DNA from: Collodictyon triciliatum
Lineage: Eukaryota; CRuMs
DNA: 25,723 bases
NCBI GenBank assembly: GCA_043381765.1
Contig: JBHJMP010000668.1
Span: forward strand, 1 to 25,723
Reading direction: 5' to 3'
Part shown: positions 1 through 15,997 of the stretch, in pieces
Layout of the letters: each line of letters opens with the position of its first letter
How positions within the stretch are numbered: the stretch's first letter is position 1
Notes under the pieces: generated by a model
Told to the model about the DNA's origin: nothing
Seen by the model: the letters and a program-made list of their open reading frames with translations, nothing else
Databases searched by the model: none
Translations under genes and position numbers: made by a program

Positions 1-94
1 GAAAAAGGAAAAAGGAAAAAGGAAAAAGGAAAAAGGAAAAAGGAAAAAGGAAAAAGGAAAAAGGAAAAAGGAAAAAGGAAAAAGGAAAAAGGAA
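1..94. repeat. (GGAAAAA)n microsatellite
   Basis: A perfect 7-bp tandem repeat (G, A5, G) fills the left edge and decays at about 94. On the minus strand it is a pyrimidine tract lying just downstream of a splice donor at 115-114, so it is probably inside the first intron of the minus-strand gene that leaves the window here. Confidence 0.95.
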
Positions 95-115
95 AGAAGG
101 GAAAGTTCCACGCAC

Positions 116-364
116 AGTCAGACTCTTGATATCAGCTCCTTCACGCCTCAGACTGTCAACCGCTGCCTCTGCGGCTGCCTTGAAGTGGCCGCCTGTGAGC
201 CGGGTGGAATCGCTGTCTGCTTTGCTGCTGCCGTTTCCCTCCAAAGCCGCGTGTGTGCGCGTGCAGCGTTCGCTCCAGGACAGAAAAGAGCCCAGGCCAA
301 AGTGCGCCAGCTCCGTCGGATTCGTGCGGAACTGTTGGATCAGATCGTCTGCGTCGTCCTCCAT
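116..364 (-). CDS. First coding exon of an unrecognised gene (partial)
   Basis: On the minus strand an ATG at 364-362 opens 83 codons, ending at a plausible donor (ACT|gtgcgtgg, phase 0). The frame has no stop and continues into the repeat at the window edge. The peptide begins MEDDADDLIQQFRTNP and is acidic at the N-terminus. It later contains a Gly/Ser-rich hydrophilic stretch and an Ala-rich, probably helical segment near residues 61-75. Balanced composition and GC-rich codons resembling the exons of the other genes here argue for real coding. No signal peptide or membrane segment is visible. It lies downstream of the HBS1-like gene on the same strand, about 490 bp after that stop codon. 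I do not recognise the family. Overlapping frames on both strands give only Ser/Arg-rich strings. Confidence 0.55.
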
Positions 365-851
365 TCCTGCAGCGAGAAAGCGGAGGCGCAGAAGTGAGGC
401 GAGGCAAAAGTCTGCGCCATGGAGGAAGCCTTCTCTCTTTCTCCCTCTTTCTCTTTCTCTCTCTCTCTCTCTCTCTACATATCTCGCCACGATCAGTCCA
501 AGCAGCAAGGTGCGATCCACACAACGTCCCGCCATGTCTGCTTGTCTTTCTTTTCTCTTCTCTTCCTATCTATCTACCTGTCTTTCTCCTCTTGGCTTTA
601 TGCAGCTTTCTTTCTCCTTTTCACCTTTGTTGAAAGACGTGAGAGGATAAAACCTGGGAATCGGCTTGTCAAAGGCGCATCGGGAAAGAATACACAAAGG
701 GCGGACGAAAGGGACTGCGGTGCGAGGAGGCTCTGGCAAACATCCCGATTCTTTGCTGATTGTATTTGGTTGAGGGCCGCGGGAGAGGGAAAGAAGGCGT
801 GCGAACGGGAAAAAGAGAGACGAGAAAAAGAAAAAAGAAAAGAGGGCGTGT
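365..851. other. Spacer between two minus-strand genes
   Basis: The spacer holds the 3' flank of the HBS1-like gene and the presumed promoter of the gene starting at 364. The part from 430 to 600 is a CT-rich tract including a (CT)n run at about 450-475; 780-845 is purine-rich. The longer ORFs across it are low-complexity translations of these tracts. I see no RNA gene and no clear core promoter. Confidence 0.6.
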
Positions 852-3800
852 CTACTGAAGCTTGGCAAGTACAACGCCCACAGCAATCAGGCGCCCGTTG
901 GACAGGAGCGAGACACGCCCAAAGTCTTTGTTCCTTGAAAATTCTTCGACGCAGATGCCACCGGACTCGACCTCGATAACAACATCGACACTCTGCCCTG
1001 GCGCAGCATATCTTGCGATGAACAACAGAAGGGTTGTGAGCGACTGGAAATGTGGATTTGGCAAACAACGTGCTTCCACCCAGGCATACTATATACTGTG
1101 CTCAAAAAAAAAGTTTCATATGGGGACTTATGGGGATGCGAAGCGAATGGAATGCCTACAGTAAAACACACTCCACTAATAATTACACACCGTATTCCCT
1201 TTGTTTCCTTATAATTGTGGTTTTTTTCCGTGGTCGCAGTAATCTTCTTGACTATTATTGGTTCCGTTTGGCTTCGGCAGCAGCACATCGCCCAAGTACC
1301 TGGTTTTTAGATTACATGCAAAATGGTGCATCAGGTATTTCACTGCATGTTCATGGGTGAAGTAAAATAAAATGCATTCGAAAAGAAAATACCTCTAGTT
1401 ATTGGCGACAGCGGATTCAAAACAACAATTCTGCATACAAACAACTTGACTGGACTGAGCTATTCTTTAATAGATAAGAAATGCGGGAACAAAAAAAAAT
1501 TGATAAAAAGTGTGTTTGAACGACGAGATATATGCATCTGAGGTACACAAACCACATTCTCAGGGTCGCACAACACATCTCCGATTCTAATACCCAGAGT
1601 TCATACGGTGAATTTAATTCACGTGCGCGTCATAAGTTCTTGGAATTATAAGAAAAAAGTCCATAATCTGTTGCATACCGCATAGAAGTCATATTTGTAT
1701 TCGTGAGTACAATCTCTACCCAGTCACCAGCCATAGATATATTCTGTATTTGATTTGTTTGACCTTGCATAGTGATACCTACGTAATTTTTCAAAAAAAA
1801 ATGTGACAAATAGTTGTGTAAATGTCGATGCAATTTGACATGGATACATCGAAACAGAGTAAAATGAAATGAAGATGTCCGTTTACTTCGGCCTATATAC
1901 CACCTTGACAAAAACATTACATAAAAATGTCCTTCACCTTTTACAACAACCATATCTTTGGTAATGGACGAAAGAAGCTGAAAAATTCATAAGTGACATG
2001 AATGATAAGTTTGAGGAAATTATGAAAATCTTTGCATCGGCTCTGATATAATCAGATTACATTATCTCCAACAGCAGCGTTTCCAGAGATTATTTTCCCA
2101 GAAACAACTGTGTTTGATGACGCGTTTCGATAAATATCATATATACTCAACCGAAGAGGGTTTTCCAGAATCACAGTATTCGCTGAATGATCACCTTTTT
2201 TTTTAAAAAAAAAAAAATTAAGTACGAAGTAGTTTCGAACTTTCAAAAAAACTCATAGCTTCACCAGTAGATTCATTTAACAAACAGAGGAGAAAATTGT
2301 AGTAGCTCACAAATAGCCTTCATAATCGAATCTCCCTTGTACCAATCAATTTCTTTATTTTCCTTAACACAACAACCGCTGAGTCCTGATGATGGAATGA
2401 ACTGGACTTGCGATGCACGAAATCTATATGAATGGTAGATGTAAATAATACGAAACGTAAAAATACCAAATCAGGTGTAAATACAATAAGAACGTATTTG
2501 TATTTGAAAAATTGAATCTTGTAATGGTAACAATAAAGTTGTTTTTTTATTGAACTAAAGATTGGACTCTTTGACAAGATTCCTGCATGAAGGCTCTTCT
2601 TCAAGAAAAAAAAAAAAGAGAGAATAAAACGATGTATACCCTGATCGGTTCAAAATATCGCAGAAGGCATTTTTTGCTTGTTGAAAGGTTGCTTCTTTCC
2701 ATTTAACCTATTGATTGCGTTATTGAAGGATACGACTGTTTTTATCATATAAAGATCCTATTATTACTCTGTCATATTGCAAGGGAGTGTATGAAAATTT
2801 ATCTATAGAGCAAATGTTAAGTGTAAAAACACCACTATCTAAACCTTGTCCATCTTGTTTATAATCACAATCAGCTTCGAAATACCGAAGCTGCGAAGGA
2901 GCGTCTAATCAAAATATTTGGATGAAGATGTCTCGATGTTTAAAAAAAACGTAACTGGATAAAATAATAACTGATAATCAAATGAATGTGGAAAATGGCA
3001 AAAATAAAATACCAACTGCTCCTTTACAAGGTTATGGCTTCCATCCTCTTTCGGTGATGAATCCACACTTGTAACAAACAGAAATATATCTGCCTTAAAA
3101 TAATGCGTTAAAGGCGATAATTTTCCCTACACCTTCCTATGATATAAATATATATCGACAATTTCATTTATATTTTTTATTTACCAACCTGAGAACATCC
3201 AGAAACCAATTCATGATAGAATGAACCAGACCCCGGTACATCAATAAGATGGAACCCGACAGTCGAACTATGGTCAATATATCTGACACACGAAGAGACA
3301 CTCCCTCCTGTTCAGGTCACATATATGTAAAATGATGGTGTCTCTCAGTACAGTCAAAATTTATATGATATAATAATAATAAAAAAAACGCTATCAATTT
3401 GTGCGCTTTACTGGAAGCATATAAACCTTGTCTTCTCTCATAAGCAGTTTCATCTAAAATCCATGCCAAGTAAGAATCTTTCCTGCCTGCTTTTTCAGCA
3501 TCTATCTTTGCCCTAGTGTTATGCGGTATTTTTTAGAGATTAAAATACTTGAACATGACTTCTTTGAAAGAAAAATTAATTCGTCTTTATAAAACAAACC
3601 TATGTATTTGCTGCTGCGTTGTATGGCCATAAATGAAAAGGATTTGACTAATCAGTGTGCTCTTTCCAGAATTAACCTCTCCACAAAACACAATAGCTTT
3701 GGTGATTTTCTCTCTTTTGAGCTCCTATTGAAAGAAAAAGTAGACTCGATTTTTTAAAAGAGAAAAAACGCTTAAGAAAAAGAGAAAAAATCCATTTTCC

Positions 3801-4074
3801 GAACCTTAACACAACTGGAGACTTCACGGGCTCGGGCAGTAGACCTTTGAGGAATAATCTTTTCCTTTCTAATTTTTTAATTGAAATTATGAACGTGCGA
3901 TAATCATAAATATAGTAGTTTTTATATGTCGCTCATGATGCACGTAAAGCATGTGAATATTTACTTTGTAAAGACAGAATCTGATTTAGAACTCTGCTCC
4001 TGAGTGACAGGCAGCTTTTTGATGAACTTGACGCTATTAGGAAAATTCAGATTATTAGTATCAGTATTCATGTA

Positions 4075-4168
<94 letters not shown>

Positions 4169-4268
4169 NNNNNNNNNNNNNNNNNNNNNNNNNNNNNNNN
4201 NNNNNNNNNNNNNNNNNNNNNNNNNNNNNNNNNNNNNNNNNNNNNNNNNNNNNNNNNNNNNNNNNNNN

Positions 4269-4336
<68 letters not shown>

Positions 4337-5396
4337 TCTTCTCTTTTTAGCTGCAGGATTTAAACATAGATACCAGGATTGCTCAGATGATGGTATGATA
4401 GGGTAGTCTTTTCCTTCTTTTTTTTCTTTTTTTATGGCTCTTAAACCTTTTGCTTGGATGGTCTTTGGCCTCTGTCACAACATTCTTCTCATCCTGTGGG
4501 TTCGACTTTTCCCCTGAATCGAGGGAAGCCGGCTCTTTAGCTGGTGCACTCGAGGACACTGTGGTAAAGGAAAACAAAATTCCAGGATTTCATGAAGCTT
4601 AATCAAAATCACAGGATTCAAAACAGATTTAGTTTCTTCAGTTCTTGAATAATTAATGGAGGAACCTGGTTTTTGTGGAGCTCTCTTGAATCTTCGCTGT
4701 TGCATTTCGATGACTAATTCATCGGGTGAGGGTGTATCAAATGTGAACGGTTTGATCTTGGCATCGCTTTCGAAGGATATGATCGATAATCCGTGACTAA
4801 GGAATTTGGATATGGCTTCATCCTCCACGTACTCTTTGCATACAATGCCAGCCAGTCCAGAGGGGATGGCTGAATACAACTTGGGATGAACTTTGAGTGC
4901 AGTTATTTCAAAAGAGTTTTTTGCCTCTTTACTCGAGTCCACTCTAGATAAATCGTGCTGCAGCAAAGATATTGACTCCTTCAAATTATCTAATACACGT
5001 GCATCAGCCGTCTTGTCCTGTGCGGCTAACGGGGTCGCATGGTGTTGGGTTTCTACGCTGCCATCACCTGAAGTGAGTGGCCGGATACTTTATCAAACTG
5101 CAGCCAGTGACACACTATCTTTGCTTAAATCTATGAAAATAAAGAAAAGAAGAAACGAAAAGAAAGAAAAAGGATGGGCCTGGCGAATAATTTCAAGGAA
5201 GCTCAAGGCACCGCATGTATTGCGACTCAAGATTTTGGCACTTACAAAGACTTCTGTTGAGAGAGCCGCGATACAGAATCCCGATGGCCTCGTCGACGTC
5301 GTTTTCTGCTTGCTGCAGGGCCAGACGAACATCCTCCTCCGGAAACTCGTCCCCCACAACTTCAATCACCTCCTCCACGAGCGTTTCAACATCCAT
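852..5396 (-). CDS. HBS1-like translational GTPase (ribosome rescue), 19 exons
   Basis: HBS1 pairs with Dom34/Pelota to split stalled ribosomes in the cytosol. Exons: 5246-5396, 4613-5067, 4447-4558, 3965-4033, 3805-3868, 3600-3724, 3427-3512, 3189-3307, 3017-3093, 2845-2890, 2640-2707, 2311-2423, 2061-2194, 1938-1977, 1679-1778, 1522-1586, 1393-1449, 1300-1342, 852-1011 (about 690 codons, the usual HBS1 length). The N-terminus has the HBS1_N/UBA-like helical region. The linker motif FDTPSPDELV separates HBS1 from eRF3 and EF-1A. The GTPase shows P-loop GEVNSGKST, DVPG and NKMD. Domain 2 has NPLRLSIYDIY; domain 3 has IVVLNPLSPITRG and ends with APGQSVDVVIEV...LIAVGVV, stop TAG. Oddities: the switch-I Thr and the His after DxPG are replaced. 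The exon 2-3 junction does not close in phase. A 100-N gap lies in intron 3. The ATG directly follows a splice-like ttttgcag, so an upstream exon is possible. Confidence 0.88.
4075..4336. repeat. (TTA)n microsatellite with 100-N gap, in an HBS1-like intron
   Basis: A near-perfect TTA repeat lies on both sides of 100 Ns (4169-4268), the conventional size for a gap of unknown length. Repeat length probably stopped assembly, so the true array could be much longer. It sits wholly in the intron between exons 3 and 4 of the HBS1-like gene. Confidence 0.95.
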
Positions 5397-6081
5397 CTGC
5401 AAAAACAACGTGACAAACAAGTCAACAAAGAAAAACACGAGAAGCCCGTTCTTCTGTCGCAAGGCCTGAGTCTTTCCCGATTCAACGATAGCCATTCATT
5501 TAGGCGCAAGGCTGTGGACGCACACAGTACTGCAAATCGTTCAGCTTGGCCCGAGCCGTGCATTCAAGAGTTGTCTAACAAAAGCAGCGTGAGCGCTTCA
5601 GTTTCGCCGAGCCGCTCAGAGGCCAGGCAATCATACGCGTCCACACCGAAACGCGCTTTGGGACTGTTATGGCATGAGAGCGCCGGTCCGGATTCATTTC
5701 ACGCATCCGATTATTCTCATGACAGTTTCTATACTGAGCACACCCGGCGCGGAACAAACGAAGCGGCCTTGGGCGCAGGTAAACGGAGTCAACGCTCTGA
5801 AAAGATCACTTCGTGGCGTATTGCTGGTTGGGAATAAATGTTGGGGCGCGAGTCGGAGAGATAGAGCGTCTGTTGCGGCTGCATTGGTTTGGGGAGGCTT
5901 CTTGATTGCCGAAGACTTGCAGGCCACCACAAAGCGCCACCATTTCTGACACTCTCGATCTGCAGGGCAAAGCCCAGGAGAATACGCGCAGATGATCGGC
6001 TGGGGGCGAACTCCCACAAGGAATTCTGCAAATAACACCACAAAATATGCGACCGCCAAGCGCGAAGGCAACCTCCTTCGC
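5397..6081. promoter_or_regulatory. GC-rich divergent spacer / putative bidirectional promoter
   Basis: This is the interval between the HBS1-like gene (minus) and the cyclase-like gene (plus). From about 5480 to 6100 it is much richer in GC and CpG than the introns around it, as are the other 5' regions in the window. It should hold both promoters and 5' UTRs. No TATA box is obvious. ORFs on both strands cross it; none matches a family I know. Confidence 0.45.
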
Positions 6082-11437
<5,356 letters not shown>

Positions 11438-12117
11438 AGCTGCCGGCTTAGAAACGGAAGTGTGACTTGGGTGCATCTGTATCACCCTACCACACTATAT
11501 ATATAAAAAAAACAGCCCTCACTTACCTCGGGTTCAAAATAGATAAAGCTAAACTGTGTTCAAATCGTACCTTTTTGTCCCTGTTACTGCTTTTGCAGAA
11601 AGTTTGTAGAAGGATAGCCAAACATGCACACCTCCTTCCTCTCTTTATATATTTTATAAAAAAAATTGTGGGGGGCAGGGAAGTAGATAGCACAGTGCCA
11701 CATCCGTCAATGGTGCACGATTTAGTTCCTACATGCCGAGCCACACTGCACTTGGTTATGTAACACATACAAAGCGTATATAAAAATCAATGAAAAGTTG
11801 AATAAATAATCAAATATTGTTCATTTTGTGATAAATATCATATATTCCACATATATAATCCAATTAAGACCAAGTACCAAATATTTTTCAACCATCTATT
11901 TTTCCCGTGTGTTATCCTAATGCGGATGGCATTTACTGGGTATGGTAATTCCTAAATTCCTGGGAATTGTGTATTCCTGTCCATTTTCAAGAATATGGCC
12001 AAATTCATATGCAAAGCATTGAATAGCACTGGGGTGTGCGAGTTTTTCCCTTTTTTTCCCTCCTCCTTCTTTCGTTTTCCTAATATTTCCTGACCTCATG
12101 TCCACATTTCTATTCGC
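11438..12117. other. AT-rich intergenic region
   Basis: This follows the TGA of the cyclase-like gene. A candidate polyadenylation signal AATAAA sits at 11801-11806. The rest is AT-rich, with no ORF resembling a known family and no RNA gene that I can see. Confidence 0.6.
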
Positions 12118-12594
12118 TCATTCCTTTCCTTTCGGGTTATCTCTTTGCGAGTGACATTTTCCCTTCTGCGGCGCCGCCAATAACCACGCGACACCGAGCC
12201 ACTTGCCAGCCTCCTCAAAGACACAGCGCCCGACCCTGTGATAGAGCAGCCAGGCCAAGACGTATGGAGCGAACGCCGAAGCATTTCCACGCGCAGAGAT
12301 GCCGGCCGTACGAGACGCACGAACAAGCGAGCGCAATGCCGGGCGCAGCCGAGGCGCAGGGACAGTGACGTGGCTTCCATCGATCCCTTCTGTTCGCAAG
12401 CTGTCTGATGAAAGCGCTGGAGGCGCAGCCGCACACACCATCCTTCTTTCTTGCTTGCCGCAGCTCGGCCTCAACACACGCGAGCCCAGCCTCATGACCT
12501 CCTCGAGTCTGCAGAATAGCTGGCGCGTGTGTCCTTTGCTCTTTTCATGGGGCCGCAGAGCCTTTCGCGCGCTATTCCTCGCCTCCACAGACAA
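12118..12594 (-). CDS. Doubtful hypothetical ORF, divergent from the sterol reductase
   Basis: A 158-codon intronless ORF fills a GC-rich island and starts 110 bp from the sterol reductase ATG on the other strand. The product is Arg/Ala/Ser-rich and basic (starts MSVEARNSARKALRP), with no domain I recognise. Two other frames are also open here, as often happens by chance in GC-rich DNA, so this may simply be the CpG-rich promoter and 5' UTR of the reductase gene. A real small basic (for example organelle-targeted) protein cannot be excluded. Confidence 0.22.
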   Translation of the reverse strand: MSVEARNSARKALRPHEKSKGHTRQLFCRLEEVMRLGSRVLRPSCGKQERRMVCAAAPPALSSDSLRTEGIDGSHVTVPAPRLRPALRSLVRASRTAGISARGNASAFAPYVLAWLLYHRVGRCVFEEAGKWLGVAWLLAAPQKGKCHSQRDNPKGKE

Positions 12595-12703
12595 ACACGC
12601 TTCCAGCCAGACCCTCTTTTCAGACCGCGGCCGGTCGAAACCTGTCTTAACCTAACATTCTCGTCTGGACCGCACAGAAAAGAGAAAAGCCACGGGAAGA
12701 AAC

Positions 12704-15700
12704 ATGCCGGCTAAGTCCCGAACCGCCCCAGCGCTGCCTGCCCAGGCCCGCCAAGCTTCGGTGGAGATAAAGAAAGACGCTTCGTGGACACCGGACGACT
12801 CATCTGTCTTCCGCACCACGTTTGGGCCTCTGCTCATCATGACCGGCTGCCCGATCCTTGTCCGCGTCCTCATGACTTTGATTGCCTCCCCGAATGCCGC
12901 CCTGTTCCAGGCACTTCTCACGTTTGCAGTCCTTTGATGCTGCTTTCCTCGCCATTTGGCCCACCGTCCTACACGGTCAACAACAGAATGTCTTTGCTCG
13001 GCCAGTTTTTACTTTCTGTGCGTTTTTAGATAATAGTACCGAAACAAAGAAAATAATATAACTATAGGGTTGATCCCACAGTCTGGCCGTCCCCAAACAT
13101 CGCTTCCCTCAAGATCCTTGCCGGATTCATTCTCTTGCAGGCTCTGCTCCTCACCATTCTCCCAGGTATCCACGACTTTCTTCTTACTCCCCCAACTGTC
13201 TCTACCCGTGCTGTGCTTTGCTGCCATCTCACGATATGCTTGCCTGCGCGTTAAAAAGGTGATGTGTACTACGGACCCGTCACCCGCAGAGGAAACCAAC
13301 CCCTCTACAAGCTCAACGGGCTCTCTGCATTCTTTCTGACACATGCTATTTTAATCTTGGCAGAGTCTTTTGTTCCAGGGTACTTAATGGACTAATTTGC
13401 AATAATTTTCTCTCTTTCTTTCTTTCTCTCTCCCTCTCTAAGCTTGCAAAACTTGACTTATATAGGACTATGCATTCAGTTGTCATTATTTCCTTCCCTC
13501 TCCAGATTCCGTCTCGCATACTTGATGGATATGTATCCCTCATTCGTAATGACCTGTGAGGCCGTTGGACTTGCACTCTGCTTTCTTATATATGTGAAGG
13601 TAATCCGTTTGTGTGTATAGGCCACGTACTATTCTGTGAAAATTATATGAGGTCACCAACCTGAATTAAATAGCGATTACAGCATCGATGAATTATGTAT
13701 AAGTTCAGTGTGTCGAAAATGACGCGTTCTTGTTTGAATAGGGTATTTACTTTCCATCCTCTTCGGACAGCAGCATTGTTGGAAACATCATTTTTGACTT
13801 TTGGTCAGCCCGTCTTATGAAAACAATGAGGATACTTGTTTTATAATAATATGGTGGCTCTTCTAATATATTTTGCTTGCCATAAACGCAATAGGAATGG
13901 CTCTGAGTTGCATCCGACGGTATATGGTATCAATGTCAAGCAACTCTTCAACTGCAGAGTGTCCATGCTTGGGTGGTCAGTTATTGCAGTCGCATGCATC
14001 CGAAAGCAATATGAGGTTTTTGAGACCTTTCTTCCCTCATCTTTCTCCAAAAAAAAAAAAAATAGTTTAAGAAAAACAAAAACAAATGCTGCTTTGATTC
14101 CACACTATGAAATTTAGTTTCTATGTGTGTTTATCTTTACGTTGACTTTTGCATATCATTAATAAAAGAAAATATGGGGGGTTGGAATCTAGATTCTGGG
14201 TTACGCTTCAAATTCTTTGGTTGTCGCATCAGCCCTTCAAGTTATTTACTTGGCAAAGTTCTTTTATTGGGAGGTATTAACTAATTCCCTGGTATTTGTT
14301 TTGATTGCTTGTTTTGCCCGTTCCTTTCATCGCAGTATCAAAATTTGATATTATGAAGGCTGCCAGTTCCGATCTTAATGACCTTATCTAATTTATGGTA
14401 GTCTGGGTATTTTGGAACGTTGGACATCATCCACGACCGTTTCGGATTTTACATCTGCTGGGGAATTATGACTTGGTTAGTCTTAGTTCCATCTCTAATC
14501 AACAGTAACATAATTATTTTTCTTAAAAAAAAATAATTAATGAACATGGGATTGGTGTCATTGCGTGTGCCTTATTACCCTAAATAATCCGCTCAGGGTT
14601 CCAGCCATATATCCCATCAGCAGCGTGTACCTGATGAACAATCCTGTCTTTTTGAATGATTTTGTTGCTTTATCTATATTCCTTGTTGGGATGGCGTCTA
14701 TCTATCTTAATTACACTGTGGATGCCGAGGTCAGCTGCTTTCTTTATAGCGTAAATTCATTAGCCATAGCAATTAATTTATCTTTCGCGTATCGTAATGC
14801 AGTATTTTTGTTGTTCCTGGTGTAATAGAAACAACTCGTTCGTTCCACCAAGGGCAAATGTCAGGTGAGTATATGTCTCCGTTAAACTGGTCTGCTACAA
14901 CTCAACTGTTTTTTGCGATGAAAGTAACAAATTTTTCATGAATAAAATCAGATATGGGGGAAACCTCCAGTCCTCATCGAAGGGCACTATGTCACAGACG
15001 ATGGCAAGCAGCGTTCCAATCTATTGCTGGCCTCCGGGTGGTGGGGCGTCTCGAGGTAAGGATGTGAATATTTTCTAATAATGTGATTCGGCATATAATT
15101 TTAATGACTTCAAATTGTACTTGCTGCAACCCTTTTCTTTTTTTTCTTTTTAAGTTAGTTTCCTCTAATAATAACAATAATAAAAACGTTCTCATAGACA
15201 TTTCCACTACGTGCCGGAGCTGATTCTAGCTTATTCATGGTATGTTGGAAAGATTACCCATCACCCGATGCATTTCACTTTTATTCATCTCTTTCATAAC
15301 GGTTACAGGAGTCTGCCAGCATTCACTCTGAACATCATTCCATATGTTTACGCGATATTCCTGACCATCCTCTTGTTCGACCGAGCCTACCGCGACGACG
15401 AACGCTGCCGTGTAAGTGATTTCCCCTCCTAGAATGATGGCTTCAGACCACAGCATGTCTTTTGCAGACACATGCACGGCATACTTTCTTTCTCTCTTTC
15501 TCTCTTTCTCTCTTTCTCTCTTTCTCTCTTTCTCTCTTTCTCTCTTTCTCTCTTTCTCTCTTTCTCTCTTTCTCTCTTTCTCTCTTTCTATCTCGCGCAT
15601 ATGCTTGGGGAGAAAATGTTGACCACCCGTTTGCAAATCCAGTTCAAGTACGGGGAAAGCTGGACCCAGTACTGTAAGCGCGTTCCGCACCGCATCATCC

Positions 15701-15714
15701 CAGGCCTTTTCTAG
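12704..15714 (+). CDS. DHCR7: Sterol delta-7 reductase (7-dehydrocholesterol reductase family), 14 exons, complete
   Basis: This ER membrane enzyme uses NADPH to reduce the C7-C8 double bond of delta-5,7 sterols, a late step of sterol synthesis. Exons: 12704-12921, 13068-13165, 13259-13379, 13506-13599, 13742-13803, 13895-14015, 14193-14273, 14402-14475, 14597-14729, 14829-14864, 14952-15055, 15198-15239, 15309-15411, 15643-15714; 452 residues, within the family range (plant about 430, human 475). Family landmarks in order: YGPVTRRGNQPLYKLNG, GNIIFDF and ELHP, FNCRVSMLGW, DIIHDRFGFYICWG, KGKCQIWGKPP, SGWWGVSRHFHYVPE, and the C-terminal signature YRDDERCR followed by KRVPHRIIPGLF and TAG. The wording is closer to plant DWF5 than to the related C14 sterol reductases. 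The end of exon 1 is the weakest call: 12921 is the only donor I found that keeps phase without an extra exon. An AATAAA lies 93 bp after the stop. Confidence 0.93.
15484..15590. repeat. (TTTCTCTC)n microsatellite in the last DHCR7 intron
   Basis: A regular 8-bp pyrimidine repeat, all C/T on the plus strand, fills much of the intron 15412-15642. It is a homopurine-homopyrimidine mirror-type tract. The Leu/Ser/Phe and Arg/Glu/Lys-rich ORFs on the two strands come from it. Confidence 0.95.
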
Positions 15715-15997
15715 GCCAAGCACGGGGCAGTCGCAGCCACAGCCACCACTCTAATGCCTTCCTAATCAACCCCGTGCAGCATCAGCCTTTTGATGCGCGC
15801 AAACCCAATAAAACGGAAAGAACGCACGCCGGCGCTGCTGCTTCTTTGTCCTTCTGTTGTCCAGCTTTTATGGTATCCCACCGTTTGTCGGGCACTGCAC
15901 TTTTGCGGCCAGGGATAGAGGGTTTGGCACGCCCGCTGCATGCGTTAGTCACAGCAAAATCCACAGGCAGAAGCAGATCACCCACAGCAGCACAGCC
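15715..15997. other. Short spacer between DHCR7 and the Q/P/H-rich ORF
   Basis: The spacer contains the presumed DHCR7 3' UTR and, further on, the GC-rich 5' region of the next ORF. An in-frame ATG at 15857 would extend that ORF upstream by 47 codons, but the extension looks less protein-like. Confidence 0.5.
15807..15812 (+). promoter_or_regulatory. Candidate polyadenylation signal AATAAA for DHCR7
   Basis: This is a canonical hexamer 93 bp after the DHCR7 TAG, on the coding strand. It is called from motif and position only. Confidence 0.4.

Noticed and set aside
126-979. Several overlapping Ser/Arg/Leu-rich ORFs on both strands
   Set aside because: They translate CT/GA-rich tracts or antisense of the last HBS1-like exon and of the 116-364 exon.
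4893-5837. 314-codon plus-strand ORF
   Set aside because: It is antisense to HBS1-like exons 1-2 and the spacer, is unlike any family, and the minus strand has clear HBS1 motifs.
15484-15590. Possible CRISPR-like direct repeats (also 20466-20601 and 1-94)
   Set aside because: Units of 7-8 bp with no spacers in an intron-rich eukaryotic sequence: plain microsatellites.
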